This document shows positions 11,364 to 21,735 of a stretch of 64,000 nt of DNA, in pieces (the stretch's first letter is position 1; every line of letters starts with the position of its first letter). A program made the translations under genes and the position numbers. Below the pieces are notes generated by a model. It worked only from the letters and a program-made list of their open reading frames with translations, ran no database searches and was not told where the DNA came from. The stretch is from Pratylenchus scribneri (taxonomy: Eukaryota > Nematoda > Chromadorea > Rhabditida > Pratylenchidae): positions 1 to 64,000 of the forward strand of contig JAQSEB010000012.1 in assembly GCA_030063045.1 (NCBI GenBank), given 5' to 3'.

Positions 11364-14300
11364 TTAACTCTCTCCCCCCTCCCAATTAAATTTTTCCTTT
11401 AATTTTACCGTATTCCCATCCGCTTGCATTGCTTCTTTAACCAATTTTAACAAGGATTGAGCAGAATGCCAAGTAGTTTGAAAATGGATTATGTTCCGAA
11501 TGTGAGATTGTGCTGCAGAAGAATGTTTCGAATTCAACAAATATTCGATGTATAATTTTTCCATTTCTTCATAAAAGTTTCCTCCCGATTTTTTTACTTC
11601 ATCAGCTGCTAAAATAAAAATAAATTTGTAAAATTTAATTAAATTTTTTAATGTTATGAATTTTGTCATCTCCAAGAATTAAAAATTCAATGCTGTATTT
11701 TTAAACAAAAATAATGAGATTAACATTTAAATTTAATGATAGCATATTGGAAATCTATTAATTTACAAAAAAATGAGTGAATTTACAAAAATTCTTTCGT
11801 GTCGAAAAATATTATTTTTAGGGCATATAACTTGGCCAAATCAGACTTCCTTAAGATTTCTTAATTCTTAATATCTAACTGCCCTTGAACCTAACCCTGA
11901 GCCCTATTACCTGGTTATGGCGAAGTTATATGGCCTCAAAAATACAATATTTTTCATTTTTTTATAAATTAAATGTAATGAATCATTTCCCGCAATTATA
12001 CCTGTTGCTGTTTCGTTTTTCTTCGATTTTCCTCCCTTCGATTTTTTGCCTTTTTCTTTAGCACTACCACCAATTTTTTTGCTATGGCTTGTTTCTCCTC
12101 CTTTTTCGCTTTTTACTTTTTCCTCTTTCTCATTGCTACTACCGCTTTCCTCTGCCAAATCTTTTTAAGAAAAAATATTTATTCGGTTCATTTTATTCTC
12201 ATTTTTAAAAAAAATTTTTAGGTGATTTTTGACTTTTATATAAACCGGTTTGTTATTGTTCCGAGAAAATTGTTGGTTTTTGGTTACGGAAAAAAATGAT
12301 TCCGATTATGATTTCGGAAAAAATTATTCCCGAAAAAAAATATTTATTTTGGTCCCGGAAAAAATGAAATATTTTAAATTAAAATTGGCCAAAAATATTT
12401 AAGATCTATTTTTTTTTGATTCAAATAATTTTTTTCTCCTACCTTTATCCTTTCCCTTTTCATTTTTTTCGATCAATTTTGCCAATTGATTCTCATCAAA
12501 AAGGGCCCCAGTTTTCCTTTTCCGCAATTGGAAAGGTAATTTTGCCAATAATTTGAAGTTAGGTGCGAATTTGTCAATGTAAGTGAGAGGCTCTCGATGC
12601 CGCTTAAGGAGTTCACTAATCCTTTCGCGTTTCTCATCTCCGTAGACAATTTTGTAGCTTCGATTTTGACAGCCTTTTACCAACGATTTGATGTCTTCGG
12701 TCTTCTTTACGTTTATAGTAGAGGCTTCAGGGATTTTATCTTTTCCTTTATCAGATTTTTGACTTTCCTATAAATTTTTATTTTTTATCAATTTTAAGTA
12801 AAATATTTTACCTTATCAAAGATAGAGGTGAAAAATTAACATATTTTAATTGAGAAAATGAGAAAATATTATTTTACCCAAAAAATAATTAATTTAAATC
12901 CAAATTTTTTCGTGTCTAAAAATATTATATTTTTGAAGCCATATAAATTGGCAACACTGGATATTAGAACTCAGGGCTAGGTTCAGGGCAGAATGGGATT
13001 AGGGGTTAATAAGGGTTAGTGTTAAGGAATCCTAAAAAAAGTCTAATTTGGCCAAGTTATATGGCCTTAAAAATGATTATTTTTGACGCCAAAGATTTGG
13101 GAAAATTAATTTTTTTTTGGTAAATTAATACACTTCTTATTTTAATTATGTTCAGATCAAATAATATTTTTTGAAATGAATAATAGCTAAGAAAACATAT
13201 TTAAAACTAAATTTAAAAAATTATCCCACCTTAAGCATTTTATCAATTTCAGCTTCGTCTTTTGCCAAATTGTGCCAAATATTATTTTCCATTTCAACTT
13301 CGACCGTAATTCCCCCTTCTTCCTCCTCAACTTCAAATATTTCTTCCTCTTCTTCTCTTCCTTCCACATTTTCCTCATCCTCTTCTTCTTCGTCTTCTTC
13401 TTGTCCATTTGAGACAACAAATGTTTCTAGCCAAAATGATTTTTTCCCACCATCATTTTCATTTGTAAATTCCAAGAAAATAATTTTAAATAAATGAGTT
13501 GGCACAGCCATCATTTTCCTCTTTCCAATAATCTTAAATTTATATAATTTTGTATTATTTAATAAAATAAAATTAATTAAAAAAATAAAAAATCATAAAA
13601 AAAAATCGTTAAATTTGTATTCCATTCAAAAACCTTGTATTTCATCTGCCATTGGCCATTGTCTTTATTTTCTTCCGGAATAAACAAAGGACCAGTATAA
13701 ATATAGGCAATTGATTGTTTATGTCCAGCCAAACATCTTTAAAATAAAATTAATAAACCAAATTTGATAAAAAGAATTTTGGTTTAAAACGATTTTAATT
13801 TAAAACTAGTTAGGATCAAAAACTAGTAACAGTTTAAAAACCAATAGAGTATCGATTTAATAATCTTTTTTCGGGTGAAACTATTTTGGCTAAGCCGGTT
13901 TTCATCATTGAAAAATTAAAGCTTACAATGTGTATTCTTCTATCACTCTCCAATATCCTGAATTAATTTCGCGATCCTGAGGCACCGAATTTGGATAGAA
14001 GAATGTTTCTTGCCCATCATTTTCCCTGTGCGCTCGGAATCCAGCCAAATGGCCATGGTTCAATTTGAATTGCTTCAGAAATAATAAAAAATTTTAAATT
14101 TTATAGATAAATTAAATTTTTATTAATATTTCATTTTTTTATTTAAATATTTCTGAATTTTTATTTTATTTACTATTTATTTTATTTCACTCCAGATAAG
14201 TCTTAATTTTTCCCATTATTCTTTAAATATAACTCACTTTTGCAATTTTGTAATCCTCCTCAACTGGTTGGAACATTTTTGCCAATTTTGGATCAGCATT

Positions 14301-15477
14301 CCAGTTTAAATTTAATCTTTTTGCCTGATTTTTTGATGAAGCATTTTCAATGGTCAATTTTTCCAACAGCCAAAGAGCAATAAATTTCCGGGGATCATAT
14401 TCCACCATAAATCCCTTAAAAATTGTGTATTTTTTTTTAATTAAATTCAAATTCGATAATGAAATGCACCAAGTTACCTTATAAATTCGAAGATTTGGAT
14501 CGATTAATTCAATTTGATGTTCATCTGCAGAGATGATGGATGCTGAAGGCACATTTTGATCATCTTCTTAATTAAAAAATGGAAAAATGGAAAAATATTT
14601 AATTACCAAAAAAAATTAATTTACCCAAATTCTTTCGTGTCGAAAAATATTATATTTTTAAAGCCATATAACTTGGCCATAACTAGGCATTAGGGCTCAG
14701 GGATACGTTCAGGGTAGGATGGAATTAGAGGGGGGTTAGGGAATATTAAAGGAGTCTGATTTGGCCAAGTTATATTGCCATAAAAAATCACTATTTATTG
14801 ATACAAAAGATTTGGGTAAATTAATTCTTTTTTGGATAAATTAATACACTTCCTATAAACAATATATTTTTAAAATATATTCACAATAAATTTTAAAAAA
14901 TTTTCAATCAAGTTTTTTTGTGTCTCAACAATTTTGCCAGTTACAGCACAATGAACGATTCTAATAGCTTCAATTTAAACTTTTCATTTAATTTTAAAAT
15001 AGTAATCCGAAATAATTAAAATTATTATTTTTCTTTCCTAAAAATTTTTGTTTTTTTTTTTGCCAAACATTCTGTGTTTTTATCAAATATTTTGTTAAAA
15101 TATAAAAATTTAAATTAGCATTTTCTTTGCAAATATTTAAAAATTAAATTACCTTTGTGCTTCCTTCTCTCCACCAAATTTGCTGCCTCAAGACGTTTAA
15201 GCATTTTTGGCAAATCTACGGTCAATTTAATTTGAACAAATTCCAACATGCTCTCTGCCCCACTGTTAACCAAATGTTCATCCAATTGATGGTCATACAA
15301 TTCGGAATGACCACAATCAGCCTTTTTTCCAATATTTTTTGGAGTTCCATCCTTATCCTTCCATCGATCAATTCGAGTGCAAATCAATTCATTTTCACCA
15401 ATTTTCTCCCAATTTTCAACAATGAAGAGGGAAGTGCAAAAATGTGTTGGCAGAGCTTCCATTATTTGTTCATCATC
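11364..15477 (-). CDS. EndoG-type DNA/RNA non-specific nuclease with altered active-site motif and long charged tail
   Basis: Nine phase-compatible minus-strand exons: 15153-15477, 14478-14566, 14238-14414, 13927-14072, 13634-13736, 13230-13532, 12443-12767, 12002-12160 and 11364-11608. They give 623 residues and a stop. Exons 3-6 follow the EndoG/nuclease-A order: YDPRKFIALWLLE, then NHGHLAGFRAH where the family has DRGH, then NSVPQ (family N-x-x-P-Q, the metal-binding Asn), IYTGPLFIP, and IIGKRKMMAVPTHLFK. The putative catalytic His and Asn remain, but the Asp and Arg of DRGH are replaced. Exon 1 carries a second, partial copy of the domain's C-terminal part (ALPTHFCTSLFIVE), so the protein looks like half a nuclease fused to a whole one. 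A Glu/Asp-rich run and Lys-rich segments follow. The start is unsure: exon 1 has a plausible acceptor upstream, or translation begins at Met 15462. The last intron border (near 11410) is also uncertain. Confidence 0.72.
11775..11955. mobile_element. Intronic fold-back MITE, copy 1 of 3
   Basis: It shares TTCTTTCGTGTCGAAAAATA and an internal GCATATAACTTGGCCAAATC / GTTATATGGCC inverted pair with 12890-13112 and 14620-14830. It lies in the last intron of the nuclease gene. There is no open frame, so it is non-autonomous. Confidence 0.55.
12890..13112. mobile_element. Intronic fold-back MITE, copy 2 of 3
   Basis: Same family as 11775-11955, in the intron between nuclease exons 6 and 7. The ends read CAAATTTTTTCGTGTC and, inverted, GACGCCAAAGATTTGGG. 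The inner stem CATATAAATTGGC / GGCCAAGTTATATGG encloses a variable core. Confidence 0.55.
14620..14830. mobile_element. Intronic fold-back MITE, copy 3 of 3
   Basis: Best preserved copy, in the intron between nuclease exons 1 and 2. Terminal inverted repeats begin TTAATTTACCCAAAT and end GATTTGGGTAAATTAAT; the inner stem is CATATAACTTGGCC / GGCCAAGTTATATTG. The TTAATTTACC ends could include a short AT target duplication, but I cannot define it. Confidence 0.6.
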
Positions 15478-15849
15478 CTATATAGGTAAAAATTCTTATT
15501 GTCTTTGAATTTTAAATTTAATTTTTATTGTTAAATTTTACCTTATTAGGGTAAATCAACAGTCTAGAGATTTTTGAATAGTATTTTTGAGCAAATAAAT
15601 TCATTAAAACCATAATCAATTCAAAAGGCCAGTTTTTTTTTAAATTAAATATGAAAATAATTTGGATAAACTAAGAATTTTTCCAAAGAATTCGATTTGT
15701 TAAAAATCTCAATTTTTTAAAATTTTTCTTGTTAAAAAATATATTTGCTATTTTAGCAATAAATTATTCATTCGAATATAATATCGCCATTTTATAGTTT
15801 TTATATTTAATAAATTGGCCTAATTAAACTTATTTATTAAAGAAACTTT
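15478..15849. other. AT-rich intron or intergenic stretch, nothing recognised
   Basis: Very AT-rich, lying upstream of the first supported nuclease exon. It could hold an earlier nuclease exon or the promoter, but no reading frame with convincing family similarity was seen. Confidence 0.3.
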
Positions 15850-16092
15850 TTAGTGCTCTATGAGTTGGGTATTTCCGCAAAAATATCTACCATTAGAATT
15901 TTGCAAATTAAAAATGGTATTTAAATATTTTTTTACCAAAAATTCTGGAACATATTTGACTCGATATGCGTGTCTTTTTCCAACAATTTGTTTCATCTCC
16001 AAAATTGTGATTGCACCGTTTAGCATGAATAATTTTATTGTTTTATCATTTGGCTTAATTTTCATCTTTTCCAGTTTCTTTATACAACTGTA
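15850..16092 (-). CDS. Orphan open exon, product not recognised
   Basis: An open minus-strand stretch of about 80 codons ends with a stop at 15850-15852. It begins after a good acceptor (TTTTACAG before 16088). It is Lys-rich, with an aliphatic stretch around FMLNGAITILEM. It is not phase-compatible with the nuclease exon at 15477 by any junction I could find, so it may be a terminal exon of another small gene or chance. Codon content is less AT-driven than the flanks, which slightly favours coding. Confidence 0.3.
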   Translation of the reverse strand, partial: YSCIKKLEKMKIKPNDKTIKLFMLNGAITILEMKQIVGKRHAYRVKYVPEFLVKKYLNTIFNLQNSNGRYFCGNTQLIEH

Positions 16093-16370
16093 AAATTTAA
16101 TAAATAAATTGGAACGAATTCAAAATATAGCTGATTGGCGTGTTTTATGAATAGAGCTTAAGTTAAATTTGAATATTTTTAGAGGTAATGCCAGTAATTT
16201 TGCATTTTATTAAAAGCTTCTTTAGAGCAACATTTTAGAAGCTTTGGTAGTTCGAATCATACTACGCTGAAATAAATGGCTTTACTAAAAATTTTTCCTA
16301 ATTTAAAAGGGGTGCTCTTTGACGCTGAATAATCATTTTTTAAATTTATATATTCTCTCCCCTCCCATTT
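16093..16370. other. Intergenic, nothing recognised
   Basis: AT-rich sequence between two minus-strand reading frames. It presumably carries the 3' end of the secreted-protein gene. No repeat or RNA gene seen. Confidence 0.3.
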
Positions 16371-17102
16371 TCACTTTGCATATTCGGTCATTGCTGCTAA
16401 AAGTTTCTTCTCAATCCCAGCATTTCTCTCATCCAGCATTGAAAATTCGCCAATTTGAATGCCCTTGTTTCTGTTTACTTCGGCCAATCGCCATTCAATT
16501 CTTCTTGTCCTCACGTTTCTTTTCATTATATAATCCTTAAATATCAGAATTTATTTTTAATATAATTAAACTTATAAGAAATCAATGAATTATTACTCTT
16601 TTTTATGCGAAAATTACTGATAATTTGCACCAACTTTGCTAGGCCAATTTTAAGCGAATGGGCATAACTCATTAATGGCTAAACCATTAAACCTTAGTTG
16701 ACGATTTTAGTACAAAATTAAAGAGTACATTTAAGACTTTCGCATTATAACGATAGCCATGTGTTTCCTCTTTAATATAATGAATGAAGATACCAAATTC
16801 CTATATTGACTCAAACAAAGTTGTCTTATTAAAATAGATGCGGTTTCAATGATAAATAAATTATCTAAAATTAAAATATTTACCTTTTCTTGTTCCAAAG
16901 GCTCGAATGGGGTACCAAAATGCTCAAAATGTGGATGAATTGAATTTAAAAATTTATTGGCATTGGCATTTCCCTCATCATCACCCTCATCTTTGACTAA
17001 CTTTTTCTTTTCTTTCTTCTTAGGATTTCCTCCATTACAAAATGTTATCGAAATAAGAATAAGAGTGGAATAAAGCAGCAGAAATGAAAGGCGTTGAAGC
17101 AT
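16371..17102 (-). CDS. Small secreted, charged protein of unknown function
   Basis: Two phase-0 exons (16884-17102 and 16371-16535) give 127 residues ending in TGA. The first 24 residues (MLQRLSFLLLYSTLILISIT...CNG) are a clear signal peptide with likely cleavage after the CNG. A Lys/Asp/Glu-rich linker follows, then a helical, basic C-terminal part. Apart from the one in the signal peptide there is no cysteine, so disulfide-rich effector or venom-like folds are unlikely. Intron 16536-16883 has GTAAAT and TTTAAG borders. No family recognised; it could be an extracellular or ER-lumen protein. Confidence 0.6.
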
Positions 17103-17394
17103 CTTACAAAAATTTTCGGGTAATTTCTTGTATAAAAAATTAAAATTAAATAAAAATTAAAACAAATTTTTATATTTAATGCAAAATATGCAAAATTTAA
17201 AATTGAATAATGAATTTTGTTGAGTTTTTTGGTTGTCTAACTCCTCAAAATTGAATTTCATCCTTGGCCAAAATTGATTTTTTTCCATTTTAGCCAATCA
17301 ATATGAACAAGAATGAGTGATTTGAATGGATTCAATGAGAGTGGAGCAATTTTGGAAGATAGGAGGACCTCTCATTTAAAATGAGGAGGGGCTA

Positions 17395-17502
17395 AGAAAC
17401 GCTCGCGAGCACCAAAAGCATCGGGCATAATGCCTCTGCCTATGGAGCCAAGAAAAGCTCTCGAGCACCAAAAGCATCGGGCATAATGCCTCTGCCTATG
17501 GA
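17395..17502 (+). repeat. Two-copy tandem repeat of about 55 bp
   Basis: The block AAGAAACGCTCGCGAGCACC...CTGCCTATGGA is followed three bases later by AAGAAAAGCTCTCGAGCACC...CTGCCTATGGA. The segment CAAAAGCATCGGGCATAATG is identical in both copies. GC content is above the flanks. Probably a piece of a dispersed repeat; a distant relative (GCTCGAAGCATAATCCCCGA) sits at 20804. Confidence 0.75.
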
Positions 17503-17942
17503 ATTGGCCCAAATTGATTAAATTTTCGGAATGAGTATTTCGAAAAAACAAATTTGTTTTATTTTTTTATCCGAAATCAAATGTCTTTCATAAATGTAAA
17601 AGTCGTCATGATTTTAAAAATCGACCCTTTTGATGAAGGCAAATTTGGCATTGGGCCTACCGAGATGGTCAGGTATTAATGAAATGGCAAATTCGTGTTT
17701 GGGTATTACAAAATTACCTTTAAAAAATGTTTTCGAAATTTTTTAATAATTTACAATTTGAAATTAATTAAAATAAATTAAATTCTTATTTTGCTTTCTA
17801 TTATAAATTTTTTTCTAAATTTTCAGAATTATAATCCAAAACTTTATTTGGAAAATATCTTATGGAGATAGAAATAGAAATATATAGTTGAAGGATTTTA
17901 TATTCATCTTTCATCATCCAATAATCTCATTATTATCCGTTT
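17503..17942. other. AT-rich intergenic stretch, nothing recognised
   Basis: No exon-like reading frame or repeat noted between the tandem repeat and the 3' end of the coiled-coil gene. Confidence 0.3.
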
Positions 17943-18586
17943 TCATTTTTGTGGCTCTATCGATTTCAATTTGGCTAATTCAATTTCCAATTCCAAATTT
18001 TGTTTGTTTAATTTAAAGTTTGCCATCTTCGCATTTTCCAAATCCATGGCCCGTCGATATTCCCTTTGGGCATATAATTCACGTCGATCCATCAGCTCCA
18101 ATTCTTGTTCATATCCATATGTTTTCACATAAATGCTTTTCGCCATTACTATAAAAGAAAAAGAGGAAGATGAGAACGAAGAGAGGGAGGAGTGAGAGGA
18201 ATTGGATGACAACAAAGAAAAGAAGAATATGAAAAGTGTCTGTCAATTATTTAATGCTTTCCTTTCATCATTTTTTAATTAAAATTGACCCACGTATTTT
18301 TAATCTAGCTAATGGGAATGGACTCTATCATTTAACTAATAAGTCAGTCCTAATAAACTTCAAATTCACCTTCTGTTTTATCATCCTCAACTTCTCTTTC
18401 TGCTTTTACGTCACCATCTTCCCTTTTCAAATTATCGTCATGTCTTCCATCATCTTCTTTTTCATCTAATCTTCCATCATCCGCTTTCTCATTATCGTCA
18501 CTTCTTGCAGTATCATCTTCTTCTCTCTTTCTTCTTAAAAGCATCACATCATCAGTAATTTCAATTACCTGAGTATTAAATTTCAT
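17943..18586 (-). CDS. Charged coiled-coil protein, function unknown
   Basis: Two minus-strand exons, 18370-18586 and 17943-18148, join in phase 1 with GTGAAT and TTATAG borders to give 140 residues and a TGA stop. The first exon starts MKFNTQVIEITDDVMLLRRK and becomes a highly acidic/basic Asp-Asp-Lys-Arg run. The second (MAKSIYVKTYGYEQELELMD...) looks like a continuous amphipathic helix with heptad-like Leu/Ala spacing up to LELEIELAKLKS. No family recognised. Translation could instead start at the internal Met of exon 2; in that case the acidic exon would be 5' leader. Confidence 0.5.
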
Positions 18587-19027
18587 TGAAATTTGTCGTT
18601 GAGTATTTTTATGTTAAGTTGTAATAACCAAAATATTGTTTTTAACAAAATTTGACGATGAATTATTTAGCAATGAAGAGTTTTATTTTAGAGTTGAATC
18701 TCACCGAGATCACAATCTAATATTTTTTTGTCTTTTTCCTTTTTTAATTAAACAATTATTCTCTAACCGGTTTGGCATCCACTTCTCCATTGCTTTTTGA
18801 TTGCAATTTAATTAAGATGATAAAAAGGAAAATTAATTTGGAAAGAAGGATAAAATTTGAGAGTTTCATCGTCAATTCTCGTAAAATTCTCTCTAATGAT
18901 TTTCAATTGAATTTGGTCTTCAACCTCAATGATTTTAATTTACCATTACATAGATGTCATTTAAGTAAACAAATATGATGAATTTTAAGGTGTCCATTTT
19001 TTTTCGGATGGCGTAAATGTCTCCTAT
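18587..19027. other. Intergenic, nothing recognised
   Basis: Upstream region of the coiled-coil gene, AT-rich. No TATA-type core promoter as clear as that at 21550 was seen. Confidence 0.3.
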
Positions 19028-19754
19028 TATGGAGTTGAAAAATTTTGGTGGAGATTCGTTGTCGAACTGTCGTTTCGGGGGCCCCTTCCCCTCTGGTGCC
19101 TAAACCGCTAGGCCATCGTCCACCACCGGGAGTGTTGTTATTCGTTTGTGCCATGTTCCTTTCCTTTTCCCTTTGTCTATTTTTGGCACTTTTTGCTGTT
19201 GGCTTCCTTTAGCCCATAACACTCCTCCCTTCACGACATTGCGTTGCCCTCAACGCATTATTTGTCCAGCCGTCTGCTGCCGAAGAGGAAACAACAGACT
19301 GAGTATTACTGGTCCATGCCTCTAGCCGCCCACTGCCGAAGCGGAAACAGTAGACTGGTATTACCAAAAGCACTGGCTTTTCGTTCTCTTGGCATCGTCT
19401 TCATCTCTTCTCCTCCACCTCTTCTTCTTGTTTTCTTTGGCCCTAGGCGGTGGACATTCAAGCAGCCAAAGACTAAGTCAGAGTCTGCGAGAACGGCCAA
19501 CACGCCCTCGCTGCTCCATTCAGCGGTGCAAGGTTCTCTCCAGCCGTTGTTTGGCCAGAGCCGCCAAGGGTCGCCATATTATGGAGTTGAAAAATTTGGG
19601 TGGAGAGTCGTTGTCGAACCGTCGTTTCGGGGGCCCCTTCCACTCTGGTGCCTAAACCGCTAGGCCATCGTCTTCGTTTGTGCCATGTTCCTTTCCTTTT
19701 CCCTTTGTCTATTTTTGGCACTTTTTGCTATTGGCTTCCTTTAGCCCATAACAG
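19028..19754 (-). mobile_element. GC-rich composite repeat with ~180 bp direct terminal repeats carrying a tRNA-like head
   Basis: Direct repeats at about 19028-19225 and 19579-19754 share TATGGAGTTGAAAAATTT, GTCGTTTCGGGGGCCCCTTC, GTGCCTAAACCGCTAGGCCA and a pyrimidine-rich tail ending TTAGCCCATAACA. They flank about 350 bp of GC-rich DNA. On the minus strand, 19047-19124 looks like a degenerate tRNA: GGTGGA...TCCACC can pair as acceptor stem, TGGCCTAGCGGTT fits box A, and GTTCGACAAC (GGTTCGACAAC in the second copy) approaches box B. This suggests a tRNA-derived SINE in two copies or a terminal-repeat retroelement remnant. Open frames here lack any recognised domain. Which class it is cannot be settled by eye. 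Confidence 0.5.
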
Positions 19755-20246
19755 CTCCATTGCTTCCCTAAAAATTATAATCCTCCAAATCACAATGGTT
19801 TGTTTGCAAATCTGCCCATTTTTTTTTTAAATTTGTCCATTTTTAAATAAAATAATGGTGAAGCATTCTTTTCTTGGCTGAAAATACCCATAGAAAATAA
19901 TTTTCTGCAAGAATTAAATTTAATTTTAAAAAAATCAAAATACAAAATTACCAAAAATGTTAATGCAGATCTATTTTTTCTCATACACAATTTAAAAATT
20001 TTTAAAATTTCAATAGAAATTCAAAAATTGGACAATTTTTTTACTTTTTTCCACAATTTGTTTGAACATTTCTTCAAGCACGGAAATTTTTTGAACATTT
20101 TTCATAAATAATGGCTGCATTTTACAGCTTGTTCCTTTTCAAAAACATTAATTATTTAGTTTCAAGCGATTGTAGGGCATCAAAAAGTAAGATCATAATT
20201 GTTTTGATCTACCAATTCCATTCCTAATTCAAACAATTCGATATGG
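19755..20246. other. AT-rich intergenic stretch, nothing recognised
   Basis: Long runs of A/T without exon-like frames between the GC-rich repeat and the promoter-like duplicate. Confidence 0.3.
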
Positions 20247-20310
20247 AAACCTATATAAAAGAAAGACGAAATTAAGCATCTTCTCATTATCATTTCCCAA
20301 TTATTTACTT
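20247..20310 (+). promoter_or_regulatory. Orphan duplicate of the GTPase core promoter
   Basis: CTATATAAAAGAAAGACGAA followed by ATTAAGCATCTTCTCATTAT closely matches 21549-21600 (CTATATAAAATAAAGAAGAA, ATTAAGCATTTTCTCATTCT), which sits just upstream of the GTPase gene. Nothing resembling GTPase exon 1 follows here, so this is either a leftover of a lost paralogue or a second upstream promoter. Confidence 0.45.
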
Positions 20311-20476
20311 GCATTGATGAAATAAACTATCTTAATCCAAAAAAATATTTCAAAATTTTTTTTGTGATGAATCAGTTAAATTATAAATTTTTTTCCGTTG
20401 AATAAAAATTCATCTTTATTATATATTGATGCACCAAATGATCCTTTATTTTTTGTCCTTTCACATTTAATTTTAT

Positions 20477-20687
20477 TTATAGCTCATTTATTGTTAAAAT
20501 TTTTCTCCACATTTCATAATTCACTCTAAAAAATAAACAAATGTCCCCATTTTTGACATTTAATTCAATTTTATAAAAATTCAATAATGCCCTTTTATTC
20601 CTCCACTGAATTTTTCTTATAAATTTACATTGCCCATTTTTCTTTGTTTGTGAGCTAAACATTTTTGTTGGATCTTCTGAACCTAAA
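20477..20687 (-). CDS. Orphan exon, Lys/Arg-rich, unrecognised
   Basis: An open minus-strand stretch of about 69 codons follows an acceptor-like TTTTAG at 20688 and ends with a stop at 20477. It contains MFSSQTKKNGQCKF and FYKIELNVKNGDICLFF, with a basic N-terminal half. No partner exon was found, so it may be a relic exon or a chance frame. Confidence 0.25.
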
Positions 20688-20979
20688 ATAAATTTAAATG
20701 CTAAATCGCACTCTCACTAGAAATACAAATATAAAAATGTTCGCTGACGAAATTTGCTCATTCAACTTTTTATAAGGTGAATTGCCTTATTAAAAAAAAA
20801 ATGCTCGAAGCATAATCCCCGATGCCCAAATCTTGGTCAGTCAGAGCATTCAGTAATCTAACAGAATTGATGAATGGCTGATGATTGTGTGGGGAATTTT
20901 AGAATTTTTCATTGTTCATCAATCAAAAATGAACAAAGTTCTACAAAAAAATATTCAAATTTTGGCTCACAGGTCAATT

Positions 20980-21423
20980 TAGGGTTGGCCCCCGGCGCCC
21001 GGGGGACGATTTTCGGGGACGGGGAATTGCGGGGAGGCAAGCTTCGGGGACGGGGACGGGGATTTTCCAAACTTCGGGGACGGGGGCAAAAAATCCCGGG
21101 GACGGGGGCGGGGACCCCGAAATTTCGGGGATTTTGCAACTTTTTTTTTTCATTTTTCAAAAAAATTTTTATAATGAATTGTGAAATGAAAAAGGAGATG
21201 ATTTAACGTATAAATATCATTTTATATGCAAGAAAATAAAGAAAAAAAGATGATTTAGTTGAGTTTTTCAAAAAAAAATTCCTTAAAATTTCCCCCGAAA
21301 TCCCCGAACTCACGGGGAGGGGAGCGAGGAATGGCTACCAAATTTTCGGGGACGGGGACGGGGGCAAAAATCCCGGGGACGGGGGCGGGGACGGGGACGG
21401 GGAGGGGACTGGGGCCAACCCTA
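20980..21423. mobile_element. hAT-type non-autonomous element, G-rich, with perfect 8-bp target duplication
   Basis: The ends are TAGGGTTGGCCCC and, inverted, GGGGCCAACCCTA. They are flanked by GGTCAATT on both sides (20972-20979 and 21424-21431); an 8-bp target-site duplication is the hAT hallmark. Inside each end are runs of GGGGAC repeats, and the middle (about 21140-21280) is AT-rich. No transposase frame. It shares its end sequence style with the larger element at 25299-26475. Confidence 0.85.
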
Positions 21424-21548
21424 GGTCAATTCCATCATTATACGTCCATCTATCCATGCTTCGCCTCCATTCTTAAAGTTGGCATGGGAAATATGGGCAA
21501 TTGGGTAGGCTACCTATACCAATTCAACAATTCCATTGTGTGAATGCT

Positions 21549-21600
21549 CTATATAAAATAAAGAAGAAATTAAGCATTTTCTCATTCTCAATTTTCATTT
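21549..21600 (+). promoter_or_regulatory. TATA-type core promoter of the GTPase gene
   Basis: CTATATAAAA at 21549-21558 lies about 180 bp upstream of the GTPase ATG. A pyrimidine-rich probable initiator, TTCTCATTCTCAATTTT, follows about 25-40 bp downstream. Only the part from 21597 is within the visible palindrome arm. The mirror TATA box would sit near 64048, just outside the window. Confidence 0.5.
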
Positions 21601-21735
21601 ATAAATTAATAAAAAAAAACTAAACAAAATATTCATTTGAATATTTAAAAATTTTATTTAATCAGCCCAATTCAGAAATTTTAAACGTTTCTACACAAAT
21701 TTATTATCTAAATTTTCGTTAAACAAACTGTCAAA

